From UBA6224 sp963730375 (GTDB lineage Bacteria; Patescibacteriota; Saccharimonadia; Saccharimonadales; UBA4665): a DNA stretch of 64,000 nucleotides. The notes below the pieces were generated by a model. That model was not told the DNA's origin. It worked only from the letters and a program-made list of their open reading frames with translations, and searched no databases. The translations under genes were made by a program, and so were the position numbers. Location: assembly GCA_963730375.1 (NCBI GenBank), contig CAVSRJ010000001.1, positions 62,001 to 126,000 of the forward strand, written 5' to 3'. The first letter of the stretch is position 1. The number at the start of each line of letters is the position of its first letter. Positions 45,462 through 54,579 of the stretch are shown in pieces.

Positions 45462-45501
45462 CCAAGTAAAAACCCCTGGCGGTGCAGGGGTTTTTACTTG
45501 G
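45462..45501 (-). terminator. strong terminator ending the tRNA unit
   Basis: A perfect 17-bp inverted repeat (45462-45478 with 45485-45501) contains an internal T5 run. Its first arm includes the CCA end of tRNA-Ile, so termination and 3'-end maturation may compete. Confidence 0.85.
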
Positions 45502-45575
45502 TGGGCGATGAGGGACTCGAACCTCCGACCTCGTCATTATCAGTGACGCGCTCTAACCAGCTGAGCTAATCGCCC
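45499..45575 (-). tRNA. tRNA-Ile (GAU)
   Basis: A 77-nt cloverleaf on the minus strand. The anticodon loop CTGATAA gives GAT, the T-loop is GTTCGAGTC, the acceptor stem GGGCGAT pairs with ATCGCCC, and CCA is encoded. It reads AUC and is the natural ligand of the ileS T-box. Confidence 0.97.
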
Positions 45576-45615
45576 TTACCTGCGAGACACAGGAATCGGC
45601 CCTTGGCCTCCGCCA

Positions 45616-45666
45616 CTGCGGCGTGCTCGGTGCAAGCACCTGCGCGCGTCCTCGCTTTGCCGAACC
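45616..45666. repeat. GC-rich 51-bp repeat, copy B
   Basis: Second copy of the element at 45356-45406, 260 bp away and on the same strand, lying between the two tRNA genes. Its central part GTGCAAGCAC is a perfect small hairpin. Confidence 0.6.
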
Positions 45667-45715
45667 CCTCGCAACTTCGTTGCTTTTACGGGTTCGAGGT
45701 CTTATTTCAGACCAG

Positions 45716-45748
45716 AATTTGTATTCTAGCTTCGCTAAAGTACAAATT
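45716..45748 (-). other. hairpin after tRNA-Ala
   Basis: AATTTGTA (45716-45723) pairs with TACAAATT (45741-45748), with an inner TAGCTTCGCTA hairpin. It starts two bases past the tRNA CCA end and may guide processing or cause pausing. Confidence 0.5.
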
Positions 45749-45749
45749 T

Positions 45750-45826
45750 TGGTGGAGACACAGGGACTCGAACCCTGGACCCCCTGCTTGCAAAGCAGGT
45801 GCTCTAGCCAACTGAGCTATGTCCCC
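45750..45826 (-). tRNA. tRNA-Ala (UGC)
   Basis: A 77-nt cloverleaf on the minus strand. Anticodon loop TTTGCAA gives TGC, acceptor GGGGACA pairs with TGTCTCC, T-loop GTTCGAGTC, CCA encoded. It lies upstream of tRNA-Ile, the usual Ala/Ile pair of a bacterial 16S-23S spacer but in reversed order compared with E. coli. Confidence 0.97.
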
Positions 45827-45930
45827 AAGCTATTGTGTGATGAAACGTGCCGCCCTCATTCTGGGGTAGATAGTTACGGGGCTAGAGCACCAGCAGGTGA
45901 AATTATTTTCTGCGTTGCCTTCGGCAACAG

Positions 45931-45950
45931 GCCAACTGAGCTATGTCCCC
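45931..45950. repeat. 20-bp copy of the tRNA-Ala 5' end
   Basis: Identical to 45807-45826, the first 20 nt of tRNA-Ala, in the same orientation and 124 bp upstream of the gene. A 12-nt inverted match to the tRNA variable region lies at 45880-45891. No full tRNA can be folded here, so it is a remnant. Confidence 0.7.
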
Positions 45951-46023
45951 TCGTCGTCCCGTACGCCTTTGCCTCGTTTTGCCTGGTGGCAAAAGCTTCG
46001 GCTGACGGCTACGGTTCTCCTCT

Positions 46024-46067
46024 CAATTTTGCATTCAGTCGCATTCGCTCCTTGGATTGCAAAATTG
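46024..46067. other. inverted repeat beyond the phosphatase gene
   Basis: CAATTTTGCA (46024-46033) pairs perfectly with TGCAAAATTG (46058-46067). It lies between the phosphatase-like gene and the tRNA-Ala remnant. No long T run follows; a role in ending the phosphatase transcript is possible. Confidence 0.4.
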
Positions 46068-46114
46068 GAAGGTAGTGAAAACTACCGATGTATTCTACCT
46101 AAAAAACCTCTCTG

Positions 46115-46543
46115 TTACAAGAGCCCTGCCACCAGCTCGTCAACGTAGCCGCGTATCTTGTTCAAAATAAACTCGCTGTGTGCCTCAATATCTCGTTCAG
46201 TCTGTTCATCAAAATCAGCGATATCCCAGACAATAAGACCATCCGGCACATCAAAACCCGCTCGCATATTCTCCACGACGACGGGGTTGATGGCGACCAG
46301 GATGTCACCATTGTTCAGCATTGCTTGTGTGAGTTGTCGCGGTTCGTGTGCTATCACGGGGAGAACGTGTCGCTGCAAGAAATCATTCGTGAAGTCAGTG
46401 ACCACCGGAACGTTCTTGTCCCTATTCTTGTCGGCTCGCACCCCGCTAGAAATTACCTCGATGTCCGTACCTCGCGATAGCAAATATGACTCCGCCATTC
46501 GGCTACGGTACGCATTACCATTACAGATGAAGTTCACGCGCAT
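46115..46543 (-). CDS. low-molecular-weight phosphatase-like protein
   Basis: A 142-aa protein of the low-molecular-weight tyrosine phosphatase/arsenate reductase fold. The phosphate loop is CNGNAYRS at residues 7-14: the catalytic Cys and Arg of CX5R are kept, but the usual second Cys (CxGNxCRS) is Tyr. The Asp-Pro acid motif near the C-terminus is replaced by WDIADFDE, which still offers Asp. Activity is plausible but unproven. TACAAT (46550-46555) lies six bases before the ATG: probably leaderless. Confidence 0.8.
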   Translation of the reverse strand: MRVNFICNGNAYRSRMAESYLLSRGTDIEVISSGVRADKNRDKNVPVVTDFTNDFLQRHVLPVIAHEPRQLTQAMLNNGDILVAINPVVVENMRAGFDVPDGLIVWDIADFDEQTERDIEAHSEFILNKIRGYVDELVAGLL

Positions 46544-46574
46544 GTCGGCATTGTAGCAAATAATTATCGTGCAA

Positions 46575-48029
46575 CTAAGTGCTGCGCCCAGAGGCAGCTA
46601 TAGCCTGATTAACGTGTAGGGCGCGCAACAGATTTGCCTGACTCCAGAGTAGTGGTGTATGGTCATTTGGTATCCAGCGGTTTTCACCGTCAATCTCCTC
46701 TAAATAATATGCTTCTGGTATCAGATATCGGCCATCTGGCTGCGCAGACAGTTGTAGCAGTGAACGTCGCAGGTATTTCTGTTGCAAATCGCGGTATTCA
46801 GACACCCCAGTCTGTAAATATCGTCGGCCCCAATATGAAGACAATACCGGATCAAACAGTGTCCAGCGGGCTTCGGTCATGCTGTGCGCAACCCCTGGGG
46901 CCAGCCGGTTTCGCATATCCAGTCTGCCCTTGGCCGCATGAGTACGCTCCTCGATACTCATGATGTGCGGAAAGCGGGGCGCCCAGTACGTATCGCCGAC
47001 ATACCTGGCAACACCCTCGTCTCTCTCCAATTGCTCGGCTATTCTGCGCACAAATATATCGGCCTCACGCCCCTTAAGCATTTGCAGGGGTTCTACCAAA
47101 AACAGCAGGGCCGCATCATAACGACGAACTGGTAATTGTTCGGGTGGTTGAGGCATTTTCAATATCTTTGCGAGCCTCCCATTGTTTACGCGCTCCGTGA
47201 CAGTCTGCTTGGCATATTTCATCGCTTCCACCCCAGGCCGGAACAAGGGACGAACGCTACCTCCTATCGGATTGCGCTCGGTAATTTTGCGCAACAACAT
47301 CGTATGTACTGCTTGTTCACCCCGATTTATCAGGCCGTCAAAGCCGATATCGGTAACGTCATCATAACCCACCGTTTCGAATGCTTGCCGGATCATACGT
47401 AGCCCTGCCACACAAGCACCGATACTCGACACGTGGATTTTGGTATCCTCTTCCCAATGACCCTCATCAGCGTCATGCCAGTACTCAATCTTGTCCAGGT
47501 AGCGTACGGTTTGCGCAAGGGTGTCCAGCTGCGCGATATCGGCTGTTATAGCCCCGTCCTTAATTAACCGTCCAACAAGCCACAACGCATAGCCAAATGA
47601 GTCGTTTTGAACTCGGTGTTCTCGGTCATTTTCAAGTGTATCTAGATCAAAACGGATTGGCAGACGATTGGACCGGTCATCAGTCCGAAGCGCTCCAGTT
47701 ACAATACCGTCCAATTTGCCACGATTGTTAGTGAGTACAGTAAGCATAGCGTTACCCACATCAATAGCCTGCTGTTTTTGTTCGGGGCTACCTGCGTCGT
47801 ATAGCGCCATAGCGACATGCGCATTATCGCGCAACCATCCCATGTTCATACCGGTTGCCTGCCCGACCTCTTCGCTTAAATGGCTAGCCGGAAATAGGCC
47901 GCCTGGGCCAGGCTCAAACAGGAGCGCGCCGTGCGCTTCGAGAAATTCCTGCAATTCGGTCGCGTCAGCAGGAAATTGCTCCAGTTTATCCATGGGCATG
48001 TCCCGCTCTCCAGATTCATGGGCTGTCAT
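46575..48029 (-). CDS. GH15-like / phosphorylase-kinase-like alpha-toroid protein
   Basis: A 484-aa protein resembling the GH15 glucoamylase/phosphorylase-kinase group: WLRDNAHVAMAL, QNDSFGYALWLVGRLI, HWEEDTKIHVSSIGACVAGL and PEAYYLEE. The (alpha/alpha)6 barrel seems complete; the Glu of HWEED is a candidate catalytic residue. It has no signal peptide, so it should act on glucans in the cytoplasm. ATG 48029 is kept because TAGAAT (48036-48041) ends six bases before it; an ATG at 47999 behind GGAGAG is the alternative. The neighbouring TrmB-like regulator may control it. Confidence 0.8.
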   Translation of the reverse strand: MTAHESGERDMPMDKLEQFPADATELQEFLEAHGALLFEPGPGGLFPASHLSEEVGQATGMNMGWLRDNAHVAMALYDAGSPEQKQQAIDVGNAMLTVLTNNRGKLDGIVTGALRTDDRSNRLPIRFDLDTLENDREHRVQNDSFGYALWLVGRLIKDGAITADIAQLDTLAQTVRYLDKIEYWHDADEGHWEEDTKIHVSSIGACVAGLRMIRQAFETVGYDDVTDIGFDGLINRGEQAVHTMLLRKITERNPIGGSVRPLFRPGVEAMKYAKQTVTERVNNGRLAKILKMPQPPEQLPVRRYDAALLFLVEPLQMLKGREADIFVRRIAEQLERDEGVARYVGDTYWAPRFPHIMSIEERTHAAKGRLDMRNRLAPGVAHSMTEARWTLFDPVLSSYWGRRYLQTGVSEYRDLQQKYLRRSLLQLSAQPDGRYLIPEAYYLEEIDGENRWIPNDHTPLLWSQANLLRALHVNQAIAASGRST

Positions 48030-48119
48030 ATATCTATTCTACCGACCCTGTCCATGGCTAGTCGAAGAATCGATGTCTGATCAGGGATGAGTCCCGCTTA
48101 GAGTAACCTAAGTTTGCCG

Positions 48120-48854
48120 TTATGCATCAGCTTGCTGCCAGAGGGAATCAAACATACGGCGCATCGTTTCCGCAATAGCGTGGTTAGTCACGACCGTTGT
48201 GACAATAGACGGCTCGTACACCGTGAACGCCACATTGTCTTCATATATGACCACCTCGCCGGTGTACGGCAGCTCGCCTAGGAACCTGAGCTCCATACCC
48301 CGCTCGGCGTATATAGCCTGACGGTCGCTCCGGTTGGCATCGTGGGCGATAGCTCGTGTCTTCACTCCCCTGGACTTACGCGCTAACAGACGGTCCTTGA
48401 AGCCACGTAGCAGCTCCACATCGGCAAGGTCGCTGGCCACCAGCAAAACGTCCGTCTGGGAATAGACCATGTCGTCCAGCAGGCGCAGCAGGCCGTCCAT
48501 GCCAGCCATGTGTATGACGCCCGGTTTGTCGTTGGACAATGAATACTGCGCCTTAATGCGCGGCAATATGCCCCGTAACGCCGCGTCGGCCTGCCGTAGC
48601 TCGTCCTGCTGCCGATCTAGCAACTTGCGGAGTGCCGACGGCTCAGCGACCTTGAACTGTTTTACTGGTGCGTCATCCTCAGTCAATACAATGCCCGCTT
48701 CAAGTAGGCTATCCAGTAGCGCATAGACGTTCGTACGCTGTTCTCCGCTTGCCTTGGCCAGCTCGGCTGCCGTAATTCCTGGCCTATCCAGTATCAGGCT
48801 GTACAGCCGTATCTCTTTGTCATTCAGCCCCAATTTTAGTAATGCATCTTCCAT
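48120..48854 (-). CDS. TrmB-family transcriptional regulator
   Basis: A 244-aa protein. Residues about 1-70 form a TrmB winged helix (LGLNDKEIRLYSLILDRPGITAAELA, RTNVYALLDSLLEAG), then a coiled coil at 75-105 and a PLD-like effector domain (GLLRLLDDMVYSQTDVLLVASD). TrmB regulators often sense sugars; the adjacent GH15-like gene fits that. ATG 48854 is chosen because TACTAT (48861-48866) ends six bases before it; the 59 codons upstream in frame look non-coding. A TGTCA/TGACA inverted repeat at about 48875-48893 is a candidate operator. Confidence 0.85.
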   Translation of the reverse strand: MEDALLKLGLNDKEIRLYSLILDRPGITAAELAKASGEQRTNVYALLDSLLEAGIVLTEDDAPVKQFKVAEPSALRKLLDRQQDELRQADAALRGILPRIKAQYSLSNDKPGVIHMAGMDGLLRLLDDMVYSQTDVLLVASDLADVELLRGFKDRLLARKSRGVKTRAIAHDANRSDRQAIYAERGMELRFLGELPYTGEVVIYEDNVAFTVYEPSIVTTVVTNHAIAETMRRMFDSLWQQADA

Positions 48855-48932
48855 AGCTGCATAGTAACATATTTTGTCATTTTTATTTTGACATTTCTCG
48901 CCCCTGTTAATAATAGCTTTTTCAGAATTACT

Positions 48933-48961
48933 TTGACTTTTGTGATGCAATGTTTCATTAT
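48933..48961 (+). promoter_or_regulatory. promoter of the lipoprotein-like gene
   Basis: TTGACT (48933-48938), 17-bp spacer, CATTAT (48956-48961). A second possible -35 box TTGACA lies at 48888-48893 inside the candidate TrmB operator, so the regulator may act on both divergent genes. Confidence 0.45.
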
Positions 48962-49016
48962 TGTGCAGGCCTTTGAGAGCAAAGGTATTAATCATGGAGA
49001 GGACACGAAGAAATAT

Positions 49017-49496
49017 ATGACAAAAGAACAACTAATTCGACGTGGCGTGGCGGTCAGCGCAGCTCTAGGTATCGCACTAGGAGCAAGCGCCTGCGAGAAT
49101 CCATTTGCGGACCCAAACGAGATACCAGACTGCCCATTAGGCTGGGGTAACGATTCTACGCAAATTGGGTATCCAAGTCAGCTGACTATGCCGGGGGCAA
49201 CTGCCCAACTTGAAGCAGGCCGCACCGAACTTGTGTCGCTCATACATGAGGAGCTGGGGTATAGTAGCAATGAGGTGCGGGCTGATGATATACCCGGAAA
49301 ATACAAGACGGCCGCTGCCCTGCTCATTGAACGGACGAATGACTACTGGTATGACACCAGTAAGGCAAACCTGGCTACACCACGCGAGCAGTTCTGCTTC
49401 GATGACATTTACAATATTAATGAGTCGCCTGCATACGTACAGGCCGAGGCAGCGCTGAAAGCTGCTGGCATCAATATACTGACAGAGGAGAAGTAA
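49017..49496 (+). CDS. lipoprotein-like secreted protein of unknown function
   Basis: A 159-aa protein. The N-terminus is a signal peptide: basic MTKEQLIRRG, hydrophobic VAVSAALGIALGA, then ASAC, close to a lipobox although the usual Leu at -3 is Ala. The mature part is acidic and contains several Cys. The longer upstream frame lacks support. It is divergent from the TrmB-like gene and one base upstream of the 95-aa gene. Function unknown. Confidence 0.65.
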   Translation: MTKEQLIRRGVAVSAALGIALGASACENPFADPNEIPDCPLGWGNDSTQIGYPSQLTMPGATAQLEAGRTELVSLIHEELGYSSNEVRADDIPGKYKTAAALLIERTNDYWYDTSKANLATPREQFCFDDIYNINESPAYVQAEAALKAAGINILTEEK

Positions 49497-49497
49497 T

Positions 49498-49785
49498 ATG
49501 ACCGAGCAATTACCGCATTTTTCACCACTAAACATGCCCGCTCAACGGCAAGAACATCCGGTTGCACGACCGGATATACCACCCAAAAAACCTGTGGAGG
49601 AAATGGCTCCGGAGCCGACTGTGCCTGCGCATCAAGGCTTACGTGGGTCTGCTCTTGAGCAGGCTATTCGAGCGACACTTGGTGGTAACAGACCGTACGC
49701 CGGACGCCGTAAACCTGGACCACGCAGAAGTGGCTATAAAGCTGACCAAATACAAGATATGTCTGCGCCCAGCATTGTCGACTAA
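49498..49785 (+). CDS. small basic Pro-rich protein of unknown function (95 aa)
   Basis: A Pro-rich N-terminal half (RPDIPPKKPVEEMAPEPTVP) and a basic C-terminal half (NRPYAGRRKPGPRRSGYK); probably disordered. GAGGAG lies just before the ATG, overlapping the end of the preceding gene, so the two are translationally linked. No known family. Confidence 0.6.
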   Translation: MTEQLPHFSPLNMPAQRQEHPVARPDIPPKKPVEEMAPEPTVPAHQGLRGSALEQAIRATLGGNRPYAGRRKPGPRRSGYKADQIQDMSAPSIVD

Positions 49786-49801
49786 CAATCAGACTACTAA
49801 C

Positions 49802-49835
49802 AAAAAGGAGCCTTCTCGCAGATAGGCTCCTTTTT
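49802..49835. terminator. two-way terminator between the 95-aa gene and 16S
   Basis: An 11-bp perfect stem AAAAAGGAGCC/GGCTCCTTTTT serves the plus-strand gene and, read on the minus strand, would also end the 16S transcript about 195 nt past its 3' end. Confidence 0.85.
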
Positions 49836-50028
49836 AGTGTCAGTGCTAGTAGTTAAGAACTGAATAGTGCAGTCAACGTCAGAACATCGTAGTTACAGAA
49901 CTGAAATCTTGTCCTGTTGTTCCGAAGAACTCGAGGAAATGTGAATTGTCAGTACTGTTGTTACAATTCACCAAGATCGACCTAGCTCTACAGTGATTAC
50001 TCGATCTGTATGCTAGTTTTCTCCCTAG

Positions 50029-51626
<1,598 letters not shown>

Positions 51627-51953
51627 AGATGTGATAAGGGGTAAACCCCTCAGCGCGGTATTGTGCGAAATAAATTCGCAAAACCGGCTACACCCCCTAA
51701 AGGATGCTTCGCATCAAAGAATCTAATCTTAACTTCAGTCAGAATCTGACTTACTGTTGAACCGTGGAAGGTTCATGTTAAAACATAGTTCAAATTAATG
51801 AACTGACGTTGATAGTTCTCTTCGCAAGAACAAGCAACAGCAAGCTGTTATTTGTTCTGAGAATCGAACTTCCCCCGAAGGGGATTTGCACTATTCAATT
51901 TTTAACGTCCGTTTCGAAGACACTTATAGCAGCACCTCGAAAGCACTCATATG

Positions 51954-51983
51954 AGCATACACGTTCGACTACAGTTGTGTCAA
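51954..51983 (-). promoter_or_regulatory. promoter of the 16S unit
   Basis: On the minus strand TTGACA (51978-51983), 18-bp spacer, TATGCT (51954-51959), giving a leader of about 320 nt before 16S. The leader (51627-51950) contains several inverted repeats, such as GTTCT/AAGAAC near 51815-51831, likely for processing, but no gene. Confidence 0.7.
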
Positions 51984-52017
51984 GATAAAGCTGGCAGCTT
52001 TCGTAGTATTTACTACA

Positions 52018-53508
52018 TCACCCTTTTTCAGGAGTTTCGGCTGGACTTTCCTCGGATTCGTCGTCATCCTCAACCTTGTCGACGAGTGCGAGGCTCACTA
52101 CCTGGTCGCCATCGTTCAGTCGCATAATACGGACACCTTGAGTTGCTCGGCCAAGTGCCGGAATGTCTTTAATGCCCAGGCGAATTGTCTGGCCATTCTG
52201 TGAGATGATAATGACCTCTTGATCGTCATTGTCGGACAGCGTCTTTACGCCAATCAACTCTCCCGTCTTGGTGTTGACTACTGCCGAGCGAATGCCGACA
52301 CCACCGCGGGCGTGTGGTGTAAACTGCGCGACCTTGGTGCGCTTACCGTAGCCATATTTGCTAATGACGAATATGCTGGAGTTCTCTTCGACGATATCCA
52401 TACCGATCACCTGGTCACCAGCACGGAGGCGAATCCCGCGAACGCCGCGCGCAACACGACCCATTGGACGAGCATCACGCTCGTGGAACCGAATTGCTTG
52501 CCCCTGGCTGGTCGAAATTAATACTTCGTTGTCACCATTGGTCATCCGTATCCACTTCAGTTCATCACCCTCATCGAGGTTTATGGCTATCAGGCCAGAC
52601 GTCCGAACATTTTGGTACTGGTCGAATGGCGTCTTCTTGACGACACCACGCACGGTACACATGATGAGGTTCTGGGCATTATCAGTCTTGCTGATGTTAA
52701 TGACACTACTAATCACTTCTTCCGGCTGCAGTTGGAGCAGGTTGACAATAGCAACGCCTTTGGCGCTCAGAGAGGCCGCAGGAACCTCGTATGTCTTCAA
52801 ACGGAATACGCGCCCCTTGTTGGTGAAAAACAGCAGGAAATCATGCGTAGAAGCGTACACGAGGTGTTCTATGGCGTCCTCTTCGCGAGTTACCATACCG
52901 CGACGACCTTTGCCGCCTCTACCCTGCTTCTTGTAATCAGCAATTTGGCTGCGCTTGATGTAGTTGGCGCTGGTCAGCGTCACAACCACCTGTTCGTCGG
53001 CAATCAAATCTTCATCACTCATTTTACCGAGCTCTCCAGCGACCACTTTGGTCCTGCGTTCATCACCATATTGCTTTTTAAGCTCGAGTAGCTCGTCCTT
53101 GATAATCTTCAGGATTTTCTTCTCGTCAGCTAAAATGCTCTCGAGTTTTTCGATAAGTTTACGCAGTTCTGCCAATTCATCCTCAATCTTCTGACGCTCC
53201 AGGCCAGTCAACGTACGGAGCTGCATTGCCAGAATGGCGCGCGCCTGTATCTCGCTCAGCTTGAACTGCTTTATCAGATTCTTCTGCGCCTCTTCACTGG
53301 TCTTGCTGGCGCGAATGGTCGCAATCACTTCGTCGATGTGATCAAGGGCAATCTTGAGTCCCTCGAGAACGTGTGCGCGCTCTTTGGCTTTACGAAGTTC
53401 GTACTCAGTGCGGCGACGTACCACATTTTGACGGTGCTTGATGTGCTCATTGATGATTTCTTGCAGGCCGAGTACGCGCGGCTGAATACCGTCGATTAAG
53501 GCCATCAT
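52018..53508 (-). CDS. gyrA: DNA gyrase subunit A, C-terminal part
   Basis: It contains the end of the breakage-reunion domain (NMMALIDGIQPRVLGLQEI), the coiled coil and the C-terminal pinwheel with the GyrA box QGRGGKG. In the same frame as the N-terminal ORF at 53665-54570 but separated by about 155 bp in which the protein can be followed only by changing frame three times. The ATG at 53508 is internal. Full length would be about 850 residues. The acidic tail ends EDDDESEESPAETPEKG. Confidence 0.88.
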   Translation of the reverse strand: MMALIDGIQPRVLGLQEIINEHIKHRQNVVRRRTEYELRKAKERAHVLEGLKIALDHIDEVIATIRASKTSEEAQKNLIKQFKLSEIQARAILAMQLRTLTGLERQKIEDELAELRKLIEKLESILADEKKILKIIKDELLELKKQYGDERRTKVVAGELGKMSDEDLIADEQVVVTLTSANYIKRSQIADYKKQGRGGKGRRGMVTREEDAIEHLVYASTHDFLLFFTNKGRVFRLKTYEVPAASLSAKGVAIVNLLQLQPEEVISSVINISKTDNAQNLIMCTVRGVVKKTPFDQYQNVRTSGLIAINLDEGDELKWIRMTNGDNEVLISTSQGQAIRFHERDARPMGRVARGVRGIRLRAGDQVIGMDIVEENSSIFVISKYGYGKRTKVAQFTPHARGGVGIRSAVVNTKTGELIGVKTLSDNDDQEVIIISQNGQTIRLGIKDIPALGRATQGVRIMRLNDGDQVVSLALVDKVEDDDESEESPAETPEKG

Positions 53509-53664
53509 ATTGAAGTGGAAGACTCGTTTGCAGCGGCGTCATTTTGTACAGCTGGTTCAGAAGCTTCTTTGGGATACGCATCTTTTTTCAAATCAATAAC
53601 GATACGCACGTTACCGCGCGCACTTTCATCACGCAGATCTGCGACACCAGTTATCTTCTTTGTG

Positions 53665-54570
53665 TTAACGAGTTCGGCAATCTTTCAATACTAAAGTTTC
53701 CTTGTTGAGAGCATATGGGATTTCGGTAATGACAATCTGATGTCGCCCCTTATTACCCTCGACAATTTCAGCAACACCCCGTGTTACCACACCACCGCGA
53801 CCAGTTGCATAGGCAGTGCGCAATGCGTCCTTGCCGTAGACTACGCCGCCTGTCGGGAAGTCTGGGCCCTTGACGTACTCCAGTAAGTCATCGAGGGAAG
53901 CATCTGGATGCTCAATAGTGTGCACTTCGGCATCAATCAGCTCGCCCAGGTTGTGAGGAGGAATATTTGTGGCCATACCGACCGCAATACCGAGCTGGCC
54001 ATTGAGAAGTAAGTTTGGCAGTTTTGCCGGCAATACTGATGGTTCACTTCGGGTATCGTCATAGTTTGGCCTAAAATCAACGGTTTCTTTGTCGATATCG
54101 ACAAGTATTTCGTCAGCCAGCTGAGCCATCTTGGCTTCGGTGTAACGATAAGCAGCGGGCGGATCTCCATCCATGCTACCGAAGTTACCCTGCCCATTCA
54201 CGAGCAAGTAGCGTGTAGCCCACGGCTGCGCCAGACGGACCATTGAATCATAGATACTACTATCACCGTGTGGGTGGTAGCGACCCATGACATCACCGAC
54301 GACAGTAGCTGATTTACGGAAACGAGCGGTGCTGCGCAGGCCGGATTCGTTCATGGTGTACAGGATACGACGGTGTACTGGCTTGAGGCCGTCTCGAACA
54401 TCAGGCAGAGCTCGGTCGATAATAACGCTCATCGAATAACGAAGGTAGCTGTCCTCCATGACATCTTCAACGGTGCGGAGTTCAACAGTGCGCGAATGCG
54501 ATGTACTGCCGGTAATTTCGACTACTGGCTGCTCTTCGGGAATGTTTGCTTGTGTCTGATCGTCGTCCAT
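53665..54570 (-). CDS. gyrA: DNA gyrase subunit A, N-terminal part
   Basis: The cleavage domain of gyrase: RALPDVRDGLKPVHRRIL, YHPHGDSSIYD, and AAYRYTEAKM with the catalytic Tyr. The frame is lost in the AAA at 53683-53685, where LVLKIAELVN is expected and LVLKDCRTR-stop is found. It begins 9 bp after gyrB, the normal operon order. Quinolone-site region Ser is kept (HPHGDSSIYD). Confidence 0.9.
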   Translation of the reverse strand: MDDDQTQANIPEEQPVVEITGSTSHSRTVELRTVEDVMEDSYLRYSMSVIIDRALPDVRDGLKPVHRRILYTMNESGLRSTARFRKSATVVGDVMGRYHPHGDSSIYDSMVRLAQPWATRYLLVNGQGNFGSMDGDPPAAYRYTEAKMAQLADEILVDIDKETVDFRPNYDDTRSEPSVLPAKLPNLLLNGQLGIAVGMATNIPPHNLGELIDAEVHTIEHPDASLDDLLEYVKGPDFPTGGVVYGKDALRTAYATGRGGVVTRGVAEIVEGNKGRHQIVITEIPYALNKETLVLKDCRTR

Positions 54571-54579
54571 AGCTTCGTC

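Noticed and set aside
45323..45950. Additional complete tRNA genes
   Set aside because: The extra tRNA-like stretches are 17 and 20 bp fragments that cannot fold into a cloverleaf.
45603..46075. Plus-strand ORFs of 70 and 150 codons across the tRNA-Ala region
   Set aside because: They read through a tRNA gene and its hairpins in the antisense direction.
48855..49031. 59-codon N-terminal extension of the TrmB-like regulator
   Set aside because: It is AT-rich, non-conserved-looking sequence holding the promoters and candidate operator between divergent genes.
53665..54570. A deliberate split of gyrase A into two subunits
   Set aside because: The missing segment is present in the DNA in shifted frames, so the split comes from indels, not from separate genes.
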